A stretch of DNA of 64,000 nt from Dehalococcoides mccartyi (GTDB taxonomy: Bacteria > Chloroflexota > Dehalococcoidia > GIF9 > DYGU01). Positions 26,541-36,650 of this stretch are shown here, piece after piece. The notes beneath the pieces are model-generated. The model did no database searches. It was not told where the DNA came from and saw only the letters and a list, made by a program, of their open reading frames with translations. The first letter of the stretch is position 1; each line of letters begins with the position of its first letter. Where the stretch lies: positions 1-64,000 of the forward strand of contig DYGU01000007.1 of the NCBI GenBank assembly GCA_020724525.1. Direction: 5' to 3'. Position numbers and translations under genes: made by a program.

Positions 26541-29105
26541 TCAATCCAAAGAAAACGTTGAGCCGACTGCGGTTTTAATGACATTGATACGCACCGGAAA
26601 GGCATCCTTCATTTCTTCAAGATGAGTAATAACCAGTATCTTCTCAAAGTCATCCTGAATTGAATTTATAGCCTCAATGAGCTTCTCCCGGCCCGAGCTG
26701 TCCTGTGTTCCGAAGCCTTCGTCTATAATCAGAATAGGTAATGAAGCTCCAGCCCGCCTTACCAGGAGTTTAGACAGGGCAATGCGGAGAGCCAGATCAA
26801 TTCGGAAAGACTCACCACCACTATACATTTCATAATTGCGAGTACCCAGTTCATCAGCAATTTTAATATCCAAAGTTTCAATAGTCCTACCCTTCTTCGT
26901 TTCTCTTTGTGTCTCCAATCGCATTGACATTCTGTTATCAGTCATTTTACCTAATAGCAGGTTAGCTTCTGACTCAATTTCTGGAAGAGCTCTCTCAATT
27001 AATAAAGCTTGAATGCCCTTTTTACCAAAAGCCTCGGCTAACTCCTTATAAATCCCTGATTCATTTAGGATCTTTCCTAACAGCTTTTCCTTCTCCTGCT
27101 TGCTCTTTTCCAGACTACTACAATAGTTTAGCCTTTCCTCTAATCGGCTTACCCTGTCCCGAACCTCCCGTTCCCTATTCTTAGATGTCTGATAAGCCTC
27201 ATCAGTCTTGGTTAATCTATCAACCATTTCAGGTAAAGCTGCTAACTCCGTTACTAACTCCTCTTGTTTCTGCCTGCTTTCCTTTATCTTCTCATGTTGA
27301 CGGGTAATAGCCTCATCAACCGCAACTAAGGCGGCTCTCTCATCGCCAATTAAGCGCTTAGCTTCCTCTAACCTGTGCTTAAGCTCATCATATTTTTGCC
27401 ATTTTAATAGTTGCTCCTTCACATACTCGTGTCTCTGCCGGTCATATCCCAGTTTCTCCCGCTCTCTTTCCAGTCCCAAAAGTTTCTGTTGACTTTCAAC
27501 CTCATAGTCTTTTTCCTCCAAGCGTCTTCCAATTTCTTGCAGCTTCATTTTTTCTCGGGACAGTTCATCACCTGCCTGTTTAGCTTCGGCAATTTCCTTC
27601 TCAATGACTCTTGACTGTGCCTCCTTTTCAGCTCGTTCCTTATTTAAAGAAGACTCTTTCTTGGCTAAGGTGTTCTCCAAACTCCAATGCTCTAATCTTT
27701 TTTTTTCGATTTGTTCCTTACCACGTCTATAAGCCTCACCCTTATCCATTATTTCCATTTCCCACTTGACTCGCAGTTTGGCTTGTCCCTCTACTCCCAG
27801 CTCCGTTTCACATAAAGGGCAACGGACGTCACTCTTAAGCAAAAGACTCATTTTCCCCTCCAACGCCTTCAGTTCCTCATCTAAGTGGGCATTGTTGGCT
27901 TCAAGACACTGAATTTCAGATAAAAGCTGCTGGGCATGGTATCTCATTTCGGTCACATCTTCTGCCACCTTCACCAGCGTAGCCAGTTCCTCCTGAATAT
28001 GAGCATATCTTGCTTCAAGCTGAGGTAATTTCTTAAACTTAGCTTCGCGTTCAGCAATCCGGTTCTGAGTCATTACATGCTCCATACTTAAGGCTTTTGC
28101 CACTTCCTCAATAGCCTTCTCAAGCTCCCTGACCTGTTCATTTAAGTTCAGGAGTTTACTGAGTCGGCGATTAAAATCGTCATCGCTTTCTTTAGCTTGC
28201 ACAAACTGGTTATAGCCTTCTTCTATTTGAGTTTGCTCAGATATCACCTGCTCATACTCATCGAGCTTACTGCGATGCCTCCTAAGTCTGTTTTCCCAGA
28301 ATTCAAACTCTTTCTCTGTATCTTCAAGGGCTTTCTTAATATCTGTTAGCTGTTCTTCCTTGCGCTCCAAAAATTGTTTTTGCTGACGCAACTCAAGAAG
28401 AATAGCCTCATAGTTTTTTACTTCTGTTTCAAGTCTAACTAATTCTTGTCGCTCTACACGCCATTCAGTCCCGTAATCACTTTTATAAGCTAATTGAGTC
28501 TCAATTTCAGCAATAGCATTCCTCAGTATCTCAGCTTCCCCCTCTTTTTGCCTGGCAAATTCTTTAGCTTTCTTCTCAAGTTCGTCATAAACTGCCAGCC
28601 CCAAAATATTAGCCAGGATCTCCTTACGCTGCCCGGGTTGTTTAATACTAAACTCATCAGCACGACCCTGCACCAGAAAGGCACTATTGACAAAGGTCAT
28701 ATAGTCCATATGCAGGATGTCAATAATTTTTCTCTCGGTTTCTGTAAGACTGTTACCAGTAAGAGGTCTAAAGTTACTATCAGTGGCTACTTGGAGTTGT
28801 AAGTCACTCTTTCCGGCTCGAGATAGATTAGATTTGGCATGCTTTCGAATAACCCGGTAGTGCTGCCCTTTAACAATGAACTCCAGTTCTACCTCCATCT
28901 CCGTTTGCCCTAAATGGACCAGGTCATCATCGTTTTTAGCCCTTGATTTACCCCAGAGTGCCCAGGTCATAGCATCAAAGAGTGCCGATTTACCATTGCC
29001 ATTGTTGCCACAAAGACAAGCCACATGGATGCCATCGAAGAGCAAAGGGGGCACATTGTCCCGATAACACATGAAGTTCTTCAGTGACAGTTTAACGGGA
29101 ATCAT
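26541..29105 (-). CDS. sbcC: SbcC/Rad50-family DNA repair ATPase
   Basis: SMC-like ATPase of the Mre11-Rad50 type complex that tethers and processes DNA ends. Walker A is GNNGNGKSALFDAMTWALWGK (about residues 33-50). Two long coiled coils flank a zinc-hook RCPLCETEL (about residue 428). The signature YSGGESFRIDLALRIALSKLL and Walker B LPILIIDEGFGTQD come near the end. At 854 residues it is closer to archaeal Rad50 in length than to E. coli SbcC (1048). No sbcD/mre11 is adjacent. The next upstream gene is a different metallo-hydrolase. The convergent nurA-herA operon is a plausible functional neighbour. Confidence 0.93.
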   Translation of the reverse strand: MIPVKLSLKNFMCYRDNVPPLLFDGIHVACLCGNNGNGKSALFDAMTWALWGKSRAKNDDDLVHLGQTEMEVELEFIVKGQHYRVIRKHAKSNLSRAGKSDLQLQVATDSNFRPLTGNSLTETERKIIDILHMDYMTFVNSAFLVQGRADEFSIKQPGQRKEILANILGLAVYDELEKKAKEFARQKEGEAEILRNAIAEIETQLAYKSDYGTEWRVERQELVRLETEVKNYEAILLELRQQKQFLERKEEQLTDIKKALEDTEKEFEFWENRLRRHRSKLDEYEQVISEQTQIEEGYNQFVQAKESDDDFNRRLSKLLNLNEQVRELEKAIEEVAKALSMEHVMTQNRIAEREAKFKKLPQLEARYAHIQEELATLVKVAEDVTEMRYHAQQLLSEIQCLEANNAHLDEELKALEGKMSLLLKSDVRCPLCETELGVEGQAKLRVKWEMEIMDKGEAYRRGKEQIEKKRLEHWSLENTLAKKESSLNKERAEKEAQSRVIEKEIAEAKQAGDELSREKMKLQEIGRRLEEKDYEVESQQKLLGLEREREKLGYDRQRHEYVKEQLLKWQKYDELKHRLEEAKRLIGDERAALVAVDEAITRQHEKIKESRQKQEELVTELAALPEMVDRLTKTDEAYQTSKNREREVRDRVSRLEERLNYCSSLEKSKQEKEKLLGKILNESGIYKELAEAFGKKGIQALLIERALPEIESEANLLLGKMTDNRMSMRLETQRETKKGRTIETLDIKIADELGTRNYEMYSGGESFRIDLALRIALSKLLVRRAGASLPILIIDEGFGTQDSSGREKLIEAINSIQDDFEKILVITHLEEMKDAFPVRINVIKTAVGSTFSLD

Positions 29106-29126
29106 CTATCCACACCTGTTCCTAAA

Positions 29127-30716
29127 TTATAATGAAGAAAATTCCATCCTCTGAGCTGGGACCGGGATTTGTACTTTGATTGGGGTGCTGGCAAAGTTAG
29201 TCACAAAAAAGTCTGGGTTAACCGAATGAACTGGAATGAGAATTTTGGGAGAAATTTTTGTAATAAGCTCAATAAGCTCCAGACCTGAGGCATGACCTGA
29301 AGCATGAAACCCTCGCTCGGCTTCAGGTATTTCCCACTTGTATGGTTCCACTTCTCTAGGTAACCCGAATCCTATCATTCCAAAGTGCTTAATCCAGTTA
29401 TGAAGACGCCGTATATCAAGAGCGCCCTCCTCGTCGAATACTTCACTCGACGAATAGAGATAAACACTCCCGTCTCTGGGCATAATGGTTGGTAGTTCAC
29501 TCATATCAAAAAAGCTAAAACAAAGGATATATAAATCTTGATTAGTCTGAATTTCTTTTGCTGATACTAACTTGTTTCGATACTTGATGCAAATATCCTG
29601 TTCCCACTTTTCATAGCTAACTTTAGCTTCATCATAAATATACAGAGCTTTTTCTGAGGCAATTTCCGGCGCCTCTCTACTAATATAATGCATTGCCTGT
29701 AAAAGATAAGCATCACGAGGTAGGACTACCAGACAGCGGTTAACTTCCCGAGCAATCCGCAAAAAGGTTAGAAGTCTCTCCACATGCCGAGGCCCAAAAT
29801 CAGCAATAACCAATCCCTTTGCCTGTCTAATTATCCTTAAGGCGTTAAGATAAACTTCTTCCTCAGTCACCGAGGTAGTTTTATCCACGTTAGTTCCTTC
29901 ACAAATAAGAATAAGTGGCTTCAGTGCTGCCACCTGGTCCATAAATTCCTCAGTTAGCTTCCCCATCCTTAAGTCACCAGTATAAACCACCCAACCCGAA
30001 CTCGTTTCCACAGCAAAAGCAGCAGCACCGAAAATAGAATGATTTACTGGAAAGCACCGGACACCAAGTTGCCCAACTTTGTCTGCCTTCTGAATGGGAA
30101 CGGAGTGAAGTTCCCGACTACCTGGTTTGCCCCGCCAGAAAGTCAACGCTTCTCCAGCTAAACTCGAAAGGTCAAAGACCTTAAAAGTCCTTTGCTGGGC
30201 GGCTACCTTCCTGTAATCTGCAGAACATAGAACACTGATTTTACCATTTTTGGGGATAGAGTATTCTCGTGGAATTAGATAGCATACCTCCTTCTCAAAA
30301 TCTGACTTACCACTATCTTGTATGGCTTTAGAAATAAAAGCAGTCATGGCTGTGCTGTAAACAGGTGTAGTTCTTTTTAGAAAAGAAATATAGCCACTAT
30401 GGTCAAGATGAGCATGGGATAAAAGCACAGTGTCAATTTCAAGTTGATAAGAGGCTGGAACTGGCTCAAAATAAGACCTGAGCTCTACCGTAATAAAATC
30501 TTCTCGATAAATAGTCAGCAAAGATGGCAAAAGCGCCATCTCCAAAAGGTTAAGGAGCCCAGCACTACTTCGCGGTTTTAAATACTCTTCAAAGTACCTG
30601 CTTCGAGTAAAAAATGAAGTGCCAAAATCAAAGAAAAGGCAACAGGATGAATCCTCCAAGAGAACCTTGTTTCCTCCAATCTCATTAACCCCACCAAAGA
30701 AAGTTAATGACAACAT
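29127..30716 (-). CDS. Metallo-beta-lactamase fold hydrolase, RNase J/beta-CASP-like
   Basis: Predicted zinc-dependent nuclease, probably acting on RNA. The N-terminal MLSLTFFGGVNEIGGNKVLLED resembles RNase J (GGVxEIGxN). VLLSHAHLDHSGYI is the HxHxDH zinc motif (about residues 96-102), VVYTGDLRMG is motif 3, and the C-terminal FHASGHASGLELIELI..ILIPVHSVNPDFF carries the terminal histidine motifs. At 529 residues there is a long insertion between motifs 2 and 3 that could be a divergent beta-CASP domain. It lies 21 bases upstream of sbcC on the same strand, so a DNA substrate is possible too. True RNase J is normally more conserved, so I call it RNase J-like only. Confidence 0.75.
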   Translation of the reverse strand: MLSLTFFGGVNEIGGNKVLLEDSSCCLFFDFGTSFFTRSRYFEEYLKPRSSAGLLNLLEMALLPSLLTIYREDFITVELRSYFEPVPASYQLEIDTVLLSHAHLDHSGYISFLKRTTPVYSTAMTAFISKAIQDSGKSDFEKEVCYLIPREYSIPKNGKISVLCSADYRKVAAQQRTFKVFDLSSLAGEALTFWRGKPGSRELHSVPIQKADKVGQLGVRCFPVNHSIFGAAAFAVETSSGWVVYTGDLRMGKLTEEFMDQVAALKPLILICEGTNVDKTTSVTEEEVYLNALRIIRQAKGLVIADFGPRHVERLLTFLRIAREVNRCLVVLPRDAYLLQAMHYISREAPEIASEKALYIYDEAKVSYEKWEQDICIKYRNKLVSAKEIQTNQDLYILCFSFFDMSELPTIMPRDGSVYLYSSSEVFDEEGALDIRRLHNWIKHFGMIGFGLPREVEPYKWEIPEAERGFHASGHASGLELIELITKISPKILIPVHSVNPDFFVTNFASTPIKVQIPVPAQRMEFSSL

Positions 30717-30760
30717 GAGACTATTTTATCACAAGACTATTTTTCCTTGGCCTGGTGCAT

Positions 30761-30790
30761 TTGACCACTGAATTACACTCACATTACAAT
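30761..30790 (+). promoter_or_regulatory. Promoter for ffh
   Basis: TTGACC (30761-30766), an 18-base spacer and TACAAT (30785-30790). The start site would fall just before the GGAGA ribosome site at about 30798, giving a very short leader. This supports ATG 30809 as the true start rather than the track start 30755, which overlaps the promoter. Confidence 0.65.
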
Positions 30791-30808
30791 ACTTCATGGA
30801 GACTGCCT

Positions 30809-32134
30809 ATGTTTGAAATTTTAACGCAAAAGTTGACTCGGATATGGCATCAGCTAAGTGCCAAGGGAAAACTTAGGGAACAGGATATTGACGAAGCTTT
30901 GCGTCAAGTTCGCCTGGCACTTTTGGAAGCAGATGTGAATTTTAAAGTGGTGAAGGAGTTCTTATCTCAAGTACGAACCCGCCTTGTTACTACTGAAGTG
31001 CTTGAGAGCCTCACCCCCACACAACAAATTATTAAAGTAATTAATGAAGAGCTTATCACTATTTTGGGTAAAGAACCAAGCCGTCTCCAAACCGCCAACC
31101 AGTCTCCAGCCATCGCCATGCTTGTTGGTCTACAGGGTTCGGGAAAGACAACAACAGCTGCCAAGTTAGCTCTCCACTTAAAACAAGCTGGGCATTCCCC
31201 TTTGTTAATAGCTGCCGATGTTTGGCGCCCCGCAGCTATTGAACAATTAGTTACTCTGGGTAAAGAGCTAAATATTCCGGTCTACGCTAAAGATATCAAA
31301 ACTGACCCAATAATCATCTGTACACAAGGATTAAAGCAGGCAAAAGAAATGGGCGCCACCTGGGTTATTATTGATACCCAAGGGCGACTCCATATAGATG
31401 AAACAATGATGAAGGAGTTAGCCCAAATAAGAGCTAAACTTCGTCCTTTAGAGACACTCTTGACCGTGGACGCCATGACAGGACAAGATGCGATTAGGGT
31501 TGCCGAGGAATTTCAAACTCAAGTCGGTTTAAACGGTCTTGTCTTGACCAAAATGGATGGGGACGCCCGAGGCGGAGCAGCTCTTTCCATTAGATTCATC
31601 ACTGGAGTGCCCGTAAAATTCATCGGGGTTGGTGAAAAACCTCATGCCTTGGAACCTTTCTACCCAGAACGCCTAGCATCTCGCATTCTGGGTATGGGAG
31701 ATATGCTTAGCCTGATTGAAAAAGCCGAAAAGGCTTTCGATGCCAGTCAAGCCAAAAAGCTGGAGAAAAAAATCCGCTCTGCCAGCTTCAACCTGGAAGA
31801 TTTTCTATGGCAATTACAGCAAATTAAAAAAATGGGACCAATAACTCAAATTGTAGAGACGTTACCAGGATTATCCAGCTTTGTTCCCCACCTATCTAAT
31901 AAAATAGATGAAAAGCAGTTAAAGAAAGTAGAAGCCATTATCTTATCTATGACTCCCGGGGAACGACACAACCCCCTCATTATAAATGGTAGTCGTCGAC
32001 GGCGGATTGCCCGAGGCAGTGGTACTACTCCCCAGGATGTCAATCGACTCCTTAATCAGTTCCAGCAAATCCAGAAGTTAACCAAAATAGCAACCAAAGG
32101 AAAACTACCTAAAAACTTTCCTCTTATCTCCTGA
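30809..32134 (+). CDS. ffh: Signal recognition particle GTPase Ffh (SRP54)
   Basis: Binds signal sequences and 4.5S RNA and targets nascent membrane proteins to FtsY. The N domain MFEILTQKLTRIWHQLSAKGKL is followed by the G domain: P-loop GLQGSGKTTTAAKLA, DTQGRLHID, TKMDGDARGGAALS. The C-terminal M domain has PGERHNPLIINGSRRRRIARGSG, the RNA-binding helix-turn-helix. About 441 residues. The G3 motif reads DTQGR where DTAGR is usual. Start chosen at ATG 30809 with GGAGA upstream. It runs divergently from the metallo-hydrolase gene. Confidence 0.96.
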   Translation: MFEILTQKLTRIWHQLSAKGKLREQDIDEALRQVRLALLEADVNFKVVKEFLSQVRTRLVTTEVLESLTPTQQIIKVINEELITILGKEPSRLQTANQSPAIAMLVGLQGSGKTTTAAKLALHLKQAGHSPLLIAADVWRPAAIEQLVTLGKELNIPVYAKDIKTDPIIICTQGLKQAKEMGATWVIIDTQGRLHIDETMMKELAQIRAKLRPLETLLTVDAMTGQDAIRVAEEFQTQVGLNGLVLTKMDGDARGGAALSIRFITGVPVKFIGVGEKPHALEPFYPERLASRILGMGDMLSLIEKAEKAFDASQAKKLEKKIRSASFNLEDFLWQLQQIKKMGPITQIVETLPGLSSFVPHLSNKIDEKQLKKVEAIILSMTPGERHNPLIINGSRRRRIARGSGTTPQDVNRLLNQFQQIQKLTKIATKGKLPKNFPLIS

Positions 32135-32167
32135 AAATCGATGACGAGGAATTTGAACAGGGAAATC

Positions 32168-32791
32168 TCACCATCCCTTTTTGGTCACACCCTTAATTAT
32201 CATCTGTCCATCAGTAAGGTAAATTCCTGTTGCCTGCCATGGAAGTTCACCAAATATCCCTGATAGATTTGCCATAGGCACTTTAAATAGGACCACTAAC
32301 AAATCACCAACATTTTTCCTTATCTCCTTTGGCAGAGGTAATCTGCCACATTGTAATTCTTCTATAATGAATTTTGGTTTTCCACCCGTTAACTCCAGGT
32401 AAGCCTTAATACCTACTTTAACACTGAGCCCAGGAGTTTTCAGTGCTCCATAAGCTAAAAAAACATCTTTTCGGAAATTAACCAGCACCTCTCTTAAAGG
32501 TAACTTACCCTCACCAATAGCCAAAACCAACTTCGAATTAGCTTCTTCCTCAGTAATTACTAAGCTTATTTCCCTTTCCAGCCCGGCTGCTACCGCTTTC
32601 TTAATTTCGGTTGTAAACACCTCTAACTTGTGGTCTAAACTTTGCACTGCCGCAGGTGTTAATGCTACCGGTATCATTTGGGCTCTTAATGGAGGAGATA
32701 AGGAAAGCAAGCAGTAACCAAAACCTGCTAAAAGGAAGAGGAGAACTGTGATAACACCAATAAAAATAAAGCAGCCTTTGATTAACCTCAT
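32168..32791 (-). CDS. Membrane-anchored YpmS/DUF2140-like protein
   Basis: Function unknown. An N-terminal transmembrane helix (IFIGVITVLLFLLAGFGYCLL) is followed by an extracytoplasmic domain. EREISLVITEEEANSKLVLAIGEGKLPLREVLVNF resembles the YpmS family, where TEEE marks the start of a lipid-binding-like fold. At 207 residues it is usual for that group. It follows rpoD by 39 bases on the same strand and is probably the last gene of the dnaG-rpoD transcript. The convergent ffh stop is 34 bases away. Confidence 0.6.
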   Translation of the reverse strand: MRLIKGCFIFIGVITVLLFLLAGFGYCLLSLSPPLRAQMIPVALTPAAVQSLDHKLEVFTTEIKKAVAAGLEREISLVITEEEANSKLVLAIGEGKLPLREVLVNFRKDVFLAYGALKTPGLSVKVGIKAYLELTGGKPKFIIEELQCGRLPLPKEIRKNVGDLLVVLFKVPMANLSGIFGELPWQATGIYLTDGQMIIKGVTKKGW

Positions 32792-32830
32792 AATATTGCC
32801 TCTAAGTAAGTTTTATCAGCACCGGTGGGG

Positions 32831-34780
32831 CTACTCTAAGTAGTCCTTTAACTTCCGGCTCTTGCTGGGATGGCGCAGTTTCCGCAATGCTTTAGCCTCG
32901 ATCTGGCGAATTCTTTCCCTGGTTACGCCAAACTCTTTACCCACTTCCTCCAGAGTCCTCGCCCGTCCGTCTTCAAGCCCAAATCTGAGTATCAAAACAC
33001 GCCTTTCTCGATCACTGAGCTCAGAAAGTACCCTCCTAATCTGTTCCTTAAGAAGTTGCAACGAAGCTTCTTCAACTGGCTGTAAAGCAGTGCGGTCCTC
33101 AATAAAATCACCCAAATGACTATCCTCTTCCTCGCCAATGGGCATCTCTAAAGATACTGGTTCCTGAGATAGTTTCATAATTTCTCGCACCTTCTCTGGG
33201 GTAATTTCCATACCTCGACCAATTTCTTCATAGCTCGGTTCCCGACCATACTCCTGAACCAAACGGCGGTTCACTCGTAGTAACCTATTAATAGTCTCTA
33301 CCATATGCACCGGGATACGAATAGTCCGAGCTTGGTCAGCAATAGCCCGAGTAATAGCCTGCCTAATCCACCAGGTAGCGTAAGTGCTGAATTTATAGCC
33401 TTTCCGATGTTCAAATTTTTCCACCGCCCGAATTAAACCAATATTCCCTTCTTGAATTAGATCAAGAAGAGGCATCCCATGTCCAATATATTTCTTAGCT
33501 ACACTAACAACCAATCGTAAGTTTGCTTCGGTCAAATGTCTTTCTGCTTTTTTCTCTCTTCTCCGCACGTTTCGAAAATAATTTCTGAATTGCCTACTAT
33601 AAGCCTGGAGCTGATACAGAAACTCAGGCTTAACTAAAAGAGATTTTACTTCCGACCAGGAGACTCTATCTCCAATTACAGTTAAGACTTCCGGGGGCAA
33701 AAGGCGGATATCCAAAGAAAGGTATATCAAAGCCCGCACAATTGCTGTCCTAATTAATTGCTCTAACTTAGCATTGGTCTCTTGTTCTATGGCACTCACT
33801 ACCGATGGTTTTATCCCGGGGAGTAAATCAGGGTGCTTAGCTAAGTATTCCTTAAAACTATCTCTTCCCTGTCCCAGTTTCATCTCCTTGTAAACATACA
33901 CATTATCTGACTTACTTATTACCCCTAACCGCAGGCACAAGCCAAAAAAAACCTCCAGAGCCTCCTCTTTCATATCTACACCCGCCTCTTGAGGAAGTAC
34001 TTTCTCTAAGATGTCCCGCTCGTCTCCTCCCATCACTCCCAACTTTACCGCCACGTCAAACATGTCTTCCTCTTCCGGAATATCTCTGCCTGCTTCTAAA
34101 AGAATCGCTTTTATTCTCAGCCTGACAATTCGGTTAATGAAATTAACTCTTCCATAATCATCCTTGCCCAGTTGTTCAGCAATAGCCTTTATCAAATCCG
34201 GGGCTAATTCACCATCAATGGCAACTCGTAATTTCGATTTCCGGTCAGAAGTTATTTGTTTAAAGCTAATTTCTACCGGCAATTTAAGCTCGTGAGCCAG
34301 AACTTCCCACAGTGGGTAAGCTTGGGACAACCAATTAAGCAAAAAAACTACTATGTCTATTGATGACGGAGATTTACCATATTTTTGAGGATAACTCTCT
34401 ATAATTTCTGTTAGATACTTGCCTTCTTCCATCTGGCTGGCTAAGCTCTTCTCATCAGCAGCGGTGAGGAGGGATACCTTACCAATTTCACGAAGATACA
34501 TACGGACTGGGTCATCAATAACCTCATGCTCACCGAGTTCAGATTCTAAAGTTACTCCAGGAACCCATTCCCCATCCGCAAAAGGTTCTTTATCTTCTGA
34601 TGAAGCCGTTACTTTGAAAATATCCTCTCCTAACTCCTCTGGTAAATTGGGGGCAGTATCCTCAGAAAATACCACAGAGTCGGTGTCGAACTCGTTAGCC
34701 GTGCCTTTCCCAAAATCTAACTTCTCATCCCCCGCCTCGAGGAAATAAGATGAAAGCTCTTCATCTTTATATAAACTCAT
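32831..34780 (-). CDS. rpoD: Primary RNA polymerase sigma factor RpoD (sigma-70)
   Basis: Housekeeping sigma factor. Region 1.2 reads [21 protein letters not shown]. After a long non-conserved segment (about residues 130-400) region 2 follows ([60 protein letters not shown]). Region 3 is [16 protein letters not shown], and region 4 is [45 protein letters not shown]. At 649 residues it is long because of the insert before region 2. The N-terminal about 90 residues are acidic and do not look like a canonical region 1.1. The start codon overlaps the dnaG stop (ATGA), so the two are coupled. Confidence 0.97.
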   Translation of the reverse strand: MSLYKDEELSSYFLEAGDEKLDFGKGTANEFDTDSVVFSEDTAPNLPEELGEDIFKVTASSEDKEPFADGEWVPGVTLESELGEHEVIDDPVRMYLREIGKVSLLTAADEKSLASQMEEGKYLTEIIESYPQKYGKSPSSIDIVVFLLNWLSQAYPLWEVLAHELKLPVEISFKQITSDRKSKLRVAIDGELAPDLIKAIAEQLGKDDYGRVNFINRIVRLRIKAILLEAGRDIPEEEDMFDVAVKLGVMGGDERDILEKVLPQEAGVDMKEEALEVFFGLCLRLGVISKSDNVYVYKEMKLGQGRDSFKEYLAKHPDLLPGIKPSVVSAIEQETNAKLEQLIRTAIVRALIYLSLDIRLLPPEVLTVIGDRVSWSEVKSLLVKPEFLYQLQAYSRQFRNYFRNVRRREKKAERHLTEANLRLVVSVAKKYIGHGMPLLDLIQEGNIGLIRAVEKFEHRKGYKFSTYATWWIRQAITRAIADQARTIRIPVHMVETINRLLRVNRRLVQEYGREPSYEEIGRGMEITPEKVREIMKLSQEPVSLEMPIGEEEDSHLGDFIEDRTALQPVEEASLQLLKEQIRRVLSELSDRERRVLILRFGLEDGRARTLEEVGKEFGVTRERIRQIEAKALRKLRHPSKSRKLKDYLE

Positions 34781-36648
34781 CCTCTCGCCCTCCTCTGCTT
34801 GGCATTAATGTCTCTCTGGCTAAATATTTCCTTAAGGCGCAGACTCACATCTATTCCCTGTTCCTCTAACTTTGCCAATTGAGCAGTGGCGTCACTCTTT
34901 TCTGTCTCTAAAAGCAAAATTTCCTCCCTCTCAGCTTCTAAATTTCTCAGCCACCTCTCCTGTAAACGGAGACTACAGTCATTAAGAACATACCACCGTT
35001 CCTCCTCTCTTTGAGTGAGAGTTGCCGGTAAAACTCGGTTTAATAACCGGTCAGCATGCTCCCGAAGAGGAGCATCAAGGTTAGCCTCAAAAGAAGTCAA
35101 TTCTACACCCTGTTGCCATTTAACAAAAAGTTCACGGTTTTCAGTATGTTGAAAATATTCGGGGCGTAACTCGCCACTTATCGCTCTAAACTCAGGATAC
35201 TGCAATAATAAGGTGAGACAATATTCCTCAAGCGGACTGGACGAAGGCAGTGAGGGAACAACAGCTAAACTTTCCTCGGTCTCCCCAGTTATCCGGGAGC
35301 GTCTTTTTTTGGCGTAAGAACTTCTCAAATCGCTGGCTAAGACTCGCTCATTCATTTTCAGTAAACGGGCTAACTTCTGCAAATAGTGGGACTGACGTAT
35401 TGGATCCTTTATCTCAGAAATTAGCGGCTTTAATTTTGACCAAGCTGCTGACTTATCTCTCGCTTGCTCCACATTCACTCTACTAATTATAGCGTTCATG
35501 ACAAAATCAACAACTGGCAAAGCTTTATCTACCAAATCTTGCCATAGAGAAATATCTTCTCTAATTACCTCATCAGGGTCTTTCCCGGGAGGTAAGATTA
35601 TGATTCTGATATCGGCATCGAGTATATTTTCATACTTTATCAGTCCTGACCATATTGGCACCGGCACAACCTTTTTGTCCAAAGTCTGCCCGGCTACTTC
35701 TATACTGCGCAAGGTGGCTTCCTCACCAGCAGTATCAGCATCCAGGGCTAAAAATAGATTCTTGGTTAACCTCTTAAGAACGCCAAACTGTTTTTCAGTA
35801 AGAGAAGTCCCCATAGATGCCACCACATTCTCGCAACCATGCTGATGGGCAATAAGCACATCCATGTAACCCTCTACAATCACTACTGAATTCCTTTGCC
35901 AAATAGCCACCTTGGCTCGGTCAATCCCATAAACGATGCTACTCTTATCAAAAACAGGTGTCTGCGGGGAGTTAAGGTATTTTGGCACCGAATCATCAAG
36001 GGCTCTTGCCCCAAAACCTGCCAGTCGCCCCTGTATATTCCGTATAGGAAACATCAGCCGATTACGGAAACGGTCATAGCCACCTCCCCCCTCCTTCTCT
36101 ATAACCAAACCAGCCATAAGTAATTCCTCAAAACTATAGCCTTTACTGGTCAAATATCGGAGTAGAGCTTCCCATTCGTCAAGACTAAAACCGAGCTGGA
36201 AATTTTTGATAGTTTGAGGTAGCAAACCTCGCTGCTTTAGGTATTTTCTCACCGAGTTAGCCTCGGAAGCAGTCATCAATAGATGATGATAATATTCAGC
36301 AGCAATCTCATTGATTTCAAAAAGTCTTGCCTCTTTACCCCGCTCAACCTCCCCTTGGTCTTTCTCTAAAACAAGAGAAACCCCTGTCTTCTCAGCTAAG
36401 AAGCGGAGAGTTTGCCCAAAATCAATGCCTTCCTTCTTCATGAGAAAAGAAAAAACATCGCCACCAGTATTGCAAGCCCCGAAACAACGCCAACTTTGAC
36501 GCTCAGGAAAAACAAAGAAGGAAGGATGTTTCTCAACATGAAATGGACACAAAGCCCTAAAATTCCGACCAGCTTTTTGAAGAGAAACATAATTAGAAAC
36601 AAGTTCTACTATGTCTATCCTCTCTTTTATCTCACCAATTACACTCAT
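34777..36648 (-). CDS. dnaG: DNA primase DnaG
   Basis: Synthesises RNA primers for replication. The N-terminal zinc finger is [32 protein letters not shown]. The last cysteine pair is spaced by three residues (CFGAC) where C-x2-C is usual. The catalytic core follows, with the Toprim motif [17 protein letters not shown] and [15 protein letters not shown]. The C-terminal about 170 residues form the helicase-binding region. At 623 residues it is full length. It sits between dgt and rpoD, a version of the macromolecular-synthesis operon without rpsU. Confidence 0.97.
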   Translation of the reverse strand: MSVIGEIKERIDIVELVSNYVSLQKAGRNFRALCPFHVEKHPSFFVFPERQSWRCFGACNTGGDVFSFLMKKEGIDFGQTLRFLAEKTGVSLVLEKDQGEVERGKEARLFEINEIAAEYYHHLLMTASEANSVRKYLKQRGLLPQTIKNFQLGFSLDEWEALLRYLTSKGYSFEELLMAGLVIEKEGGGGYDRFRNRLMFPIRNIQGRLAGFGARALDDSVPKYLNSPQTPVFDKSSIVYGIDRAKVAIWQRNSVVIVEGYMDVLIAHQHGCENVVASMGTSLTEKQFGVLKRLTKNLFLALDADTAGEEATLRSIEVAGQTLDKKVVPVPIWSGLIKYENILDADIRIIILPPGKDPDEVIREDISLWQDLVDKALPVVDFVMNAIISRVNVEQARDKSAAWSKLKPLISEIKDPIRQSHYLQKLARLLKMNERVLASDLRSSYAKKRRSRITGETEESLAVVPSLPSSSPLEEYCLTLLLQYPEFRAISGELRPEYFQHTENRELFVKWQQGVELTSFEANLDAPLREHADRLLNRVLPATLTQREEERWYVLNDCSLRLQERWLRNLEAEREEILLLETEKSDATAQLAKLEEQGIDVSLRLKEIFSQRDINAKQRRARG

Positions 36649-36650
36649 AC

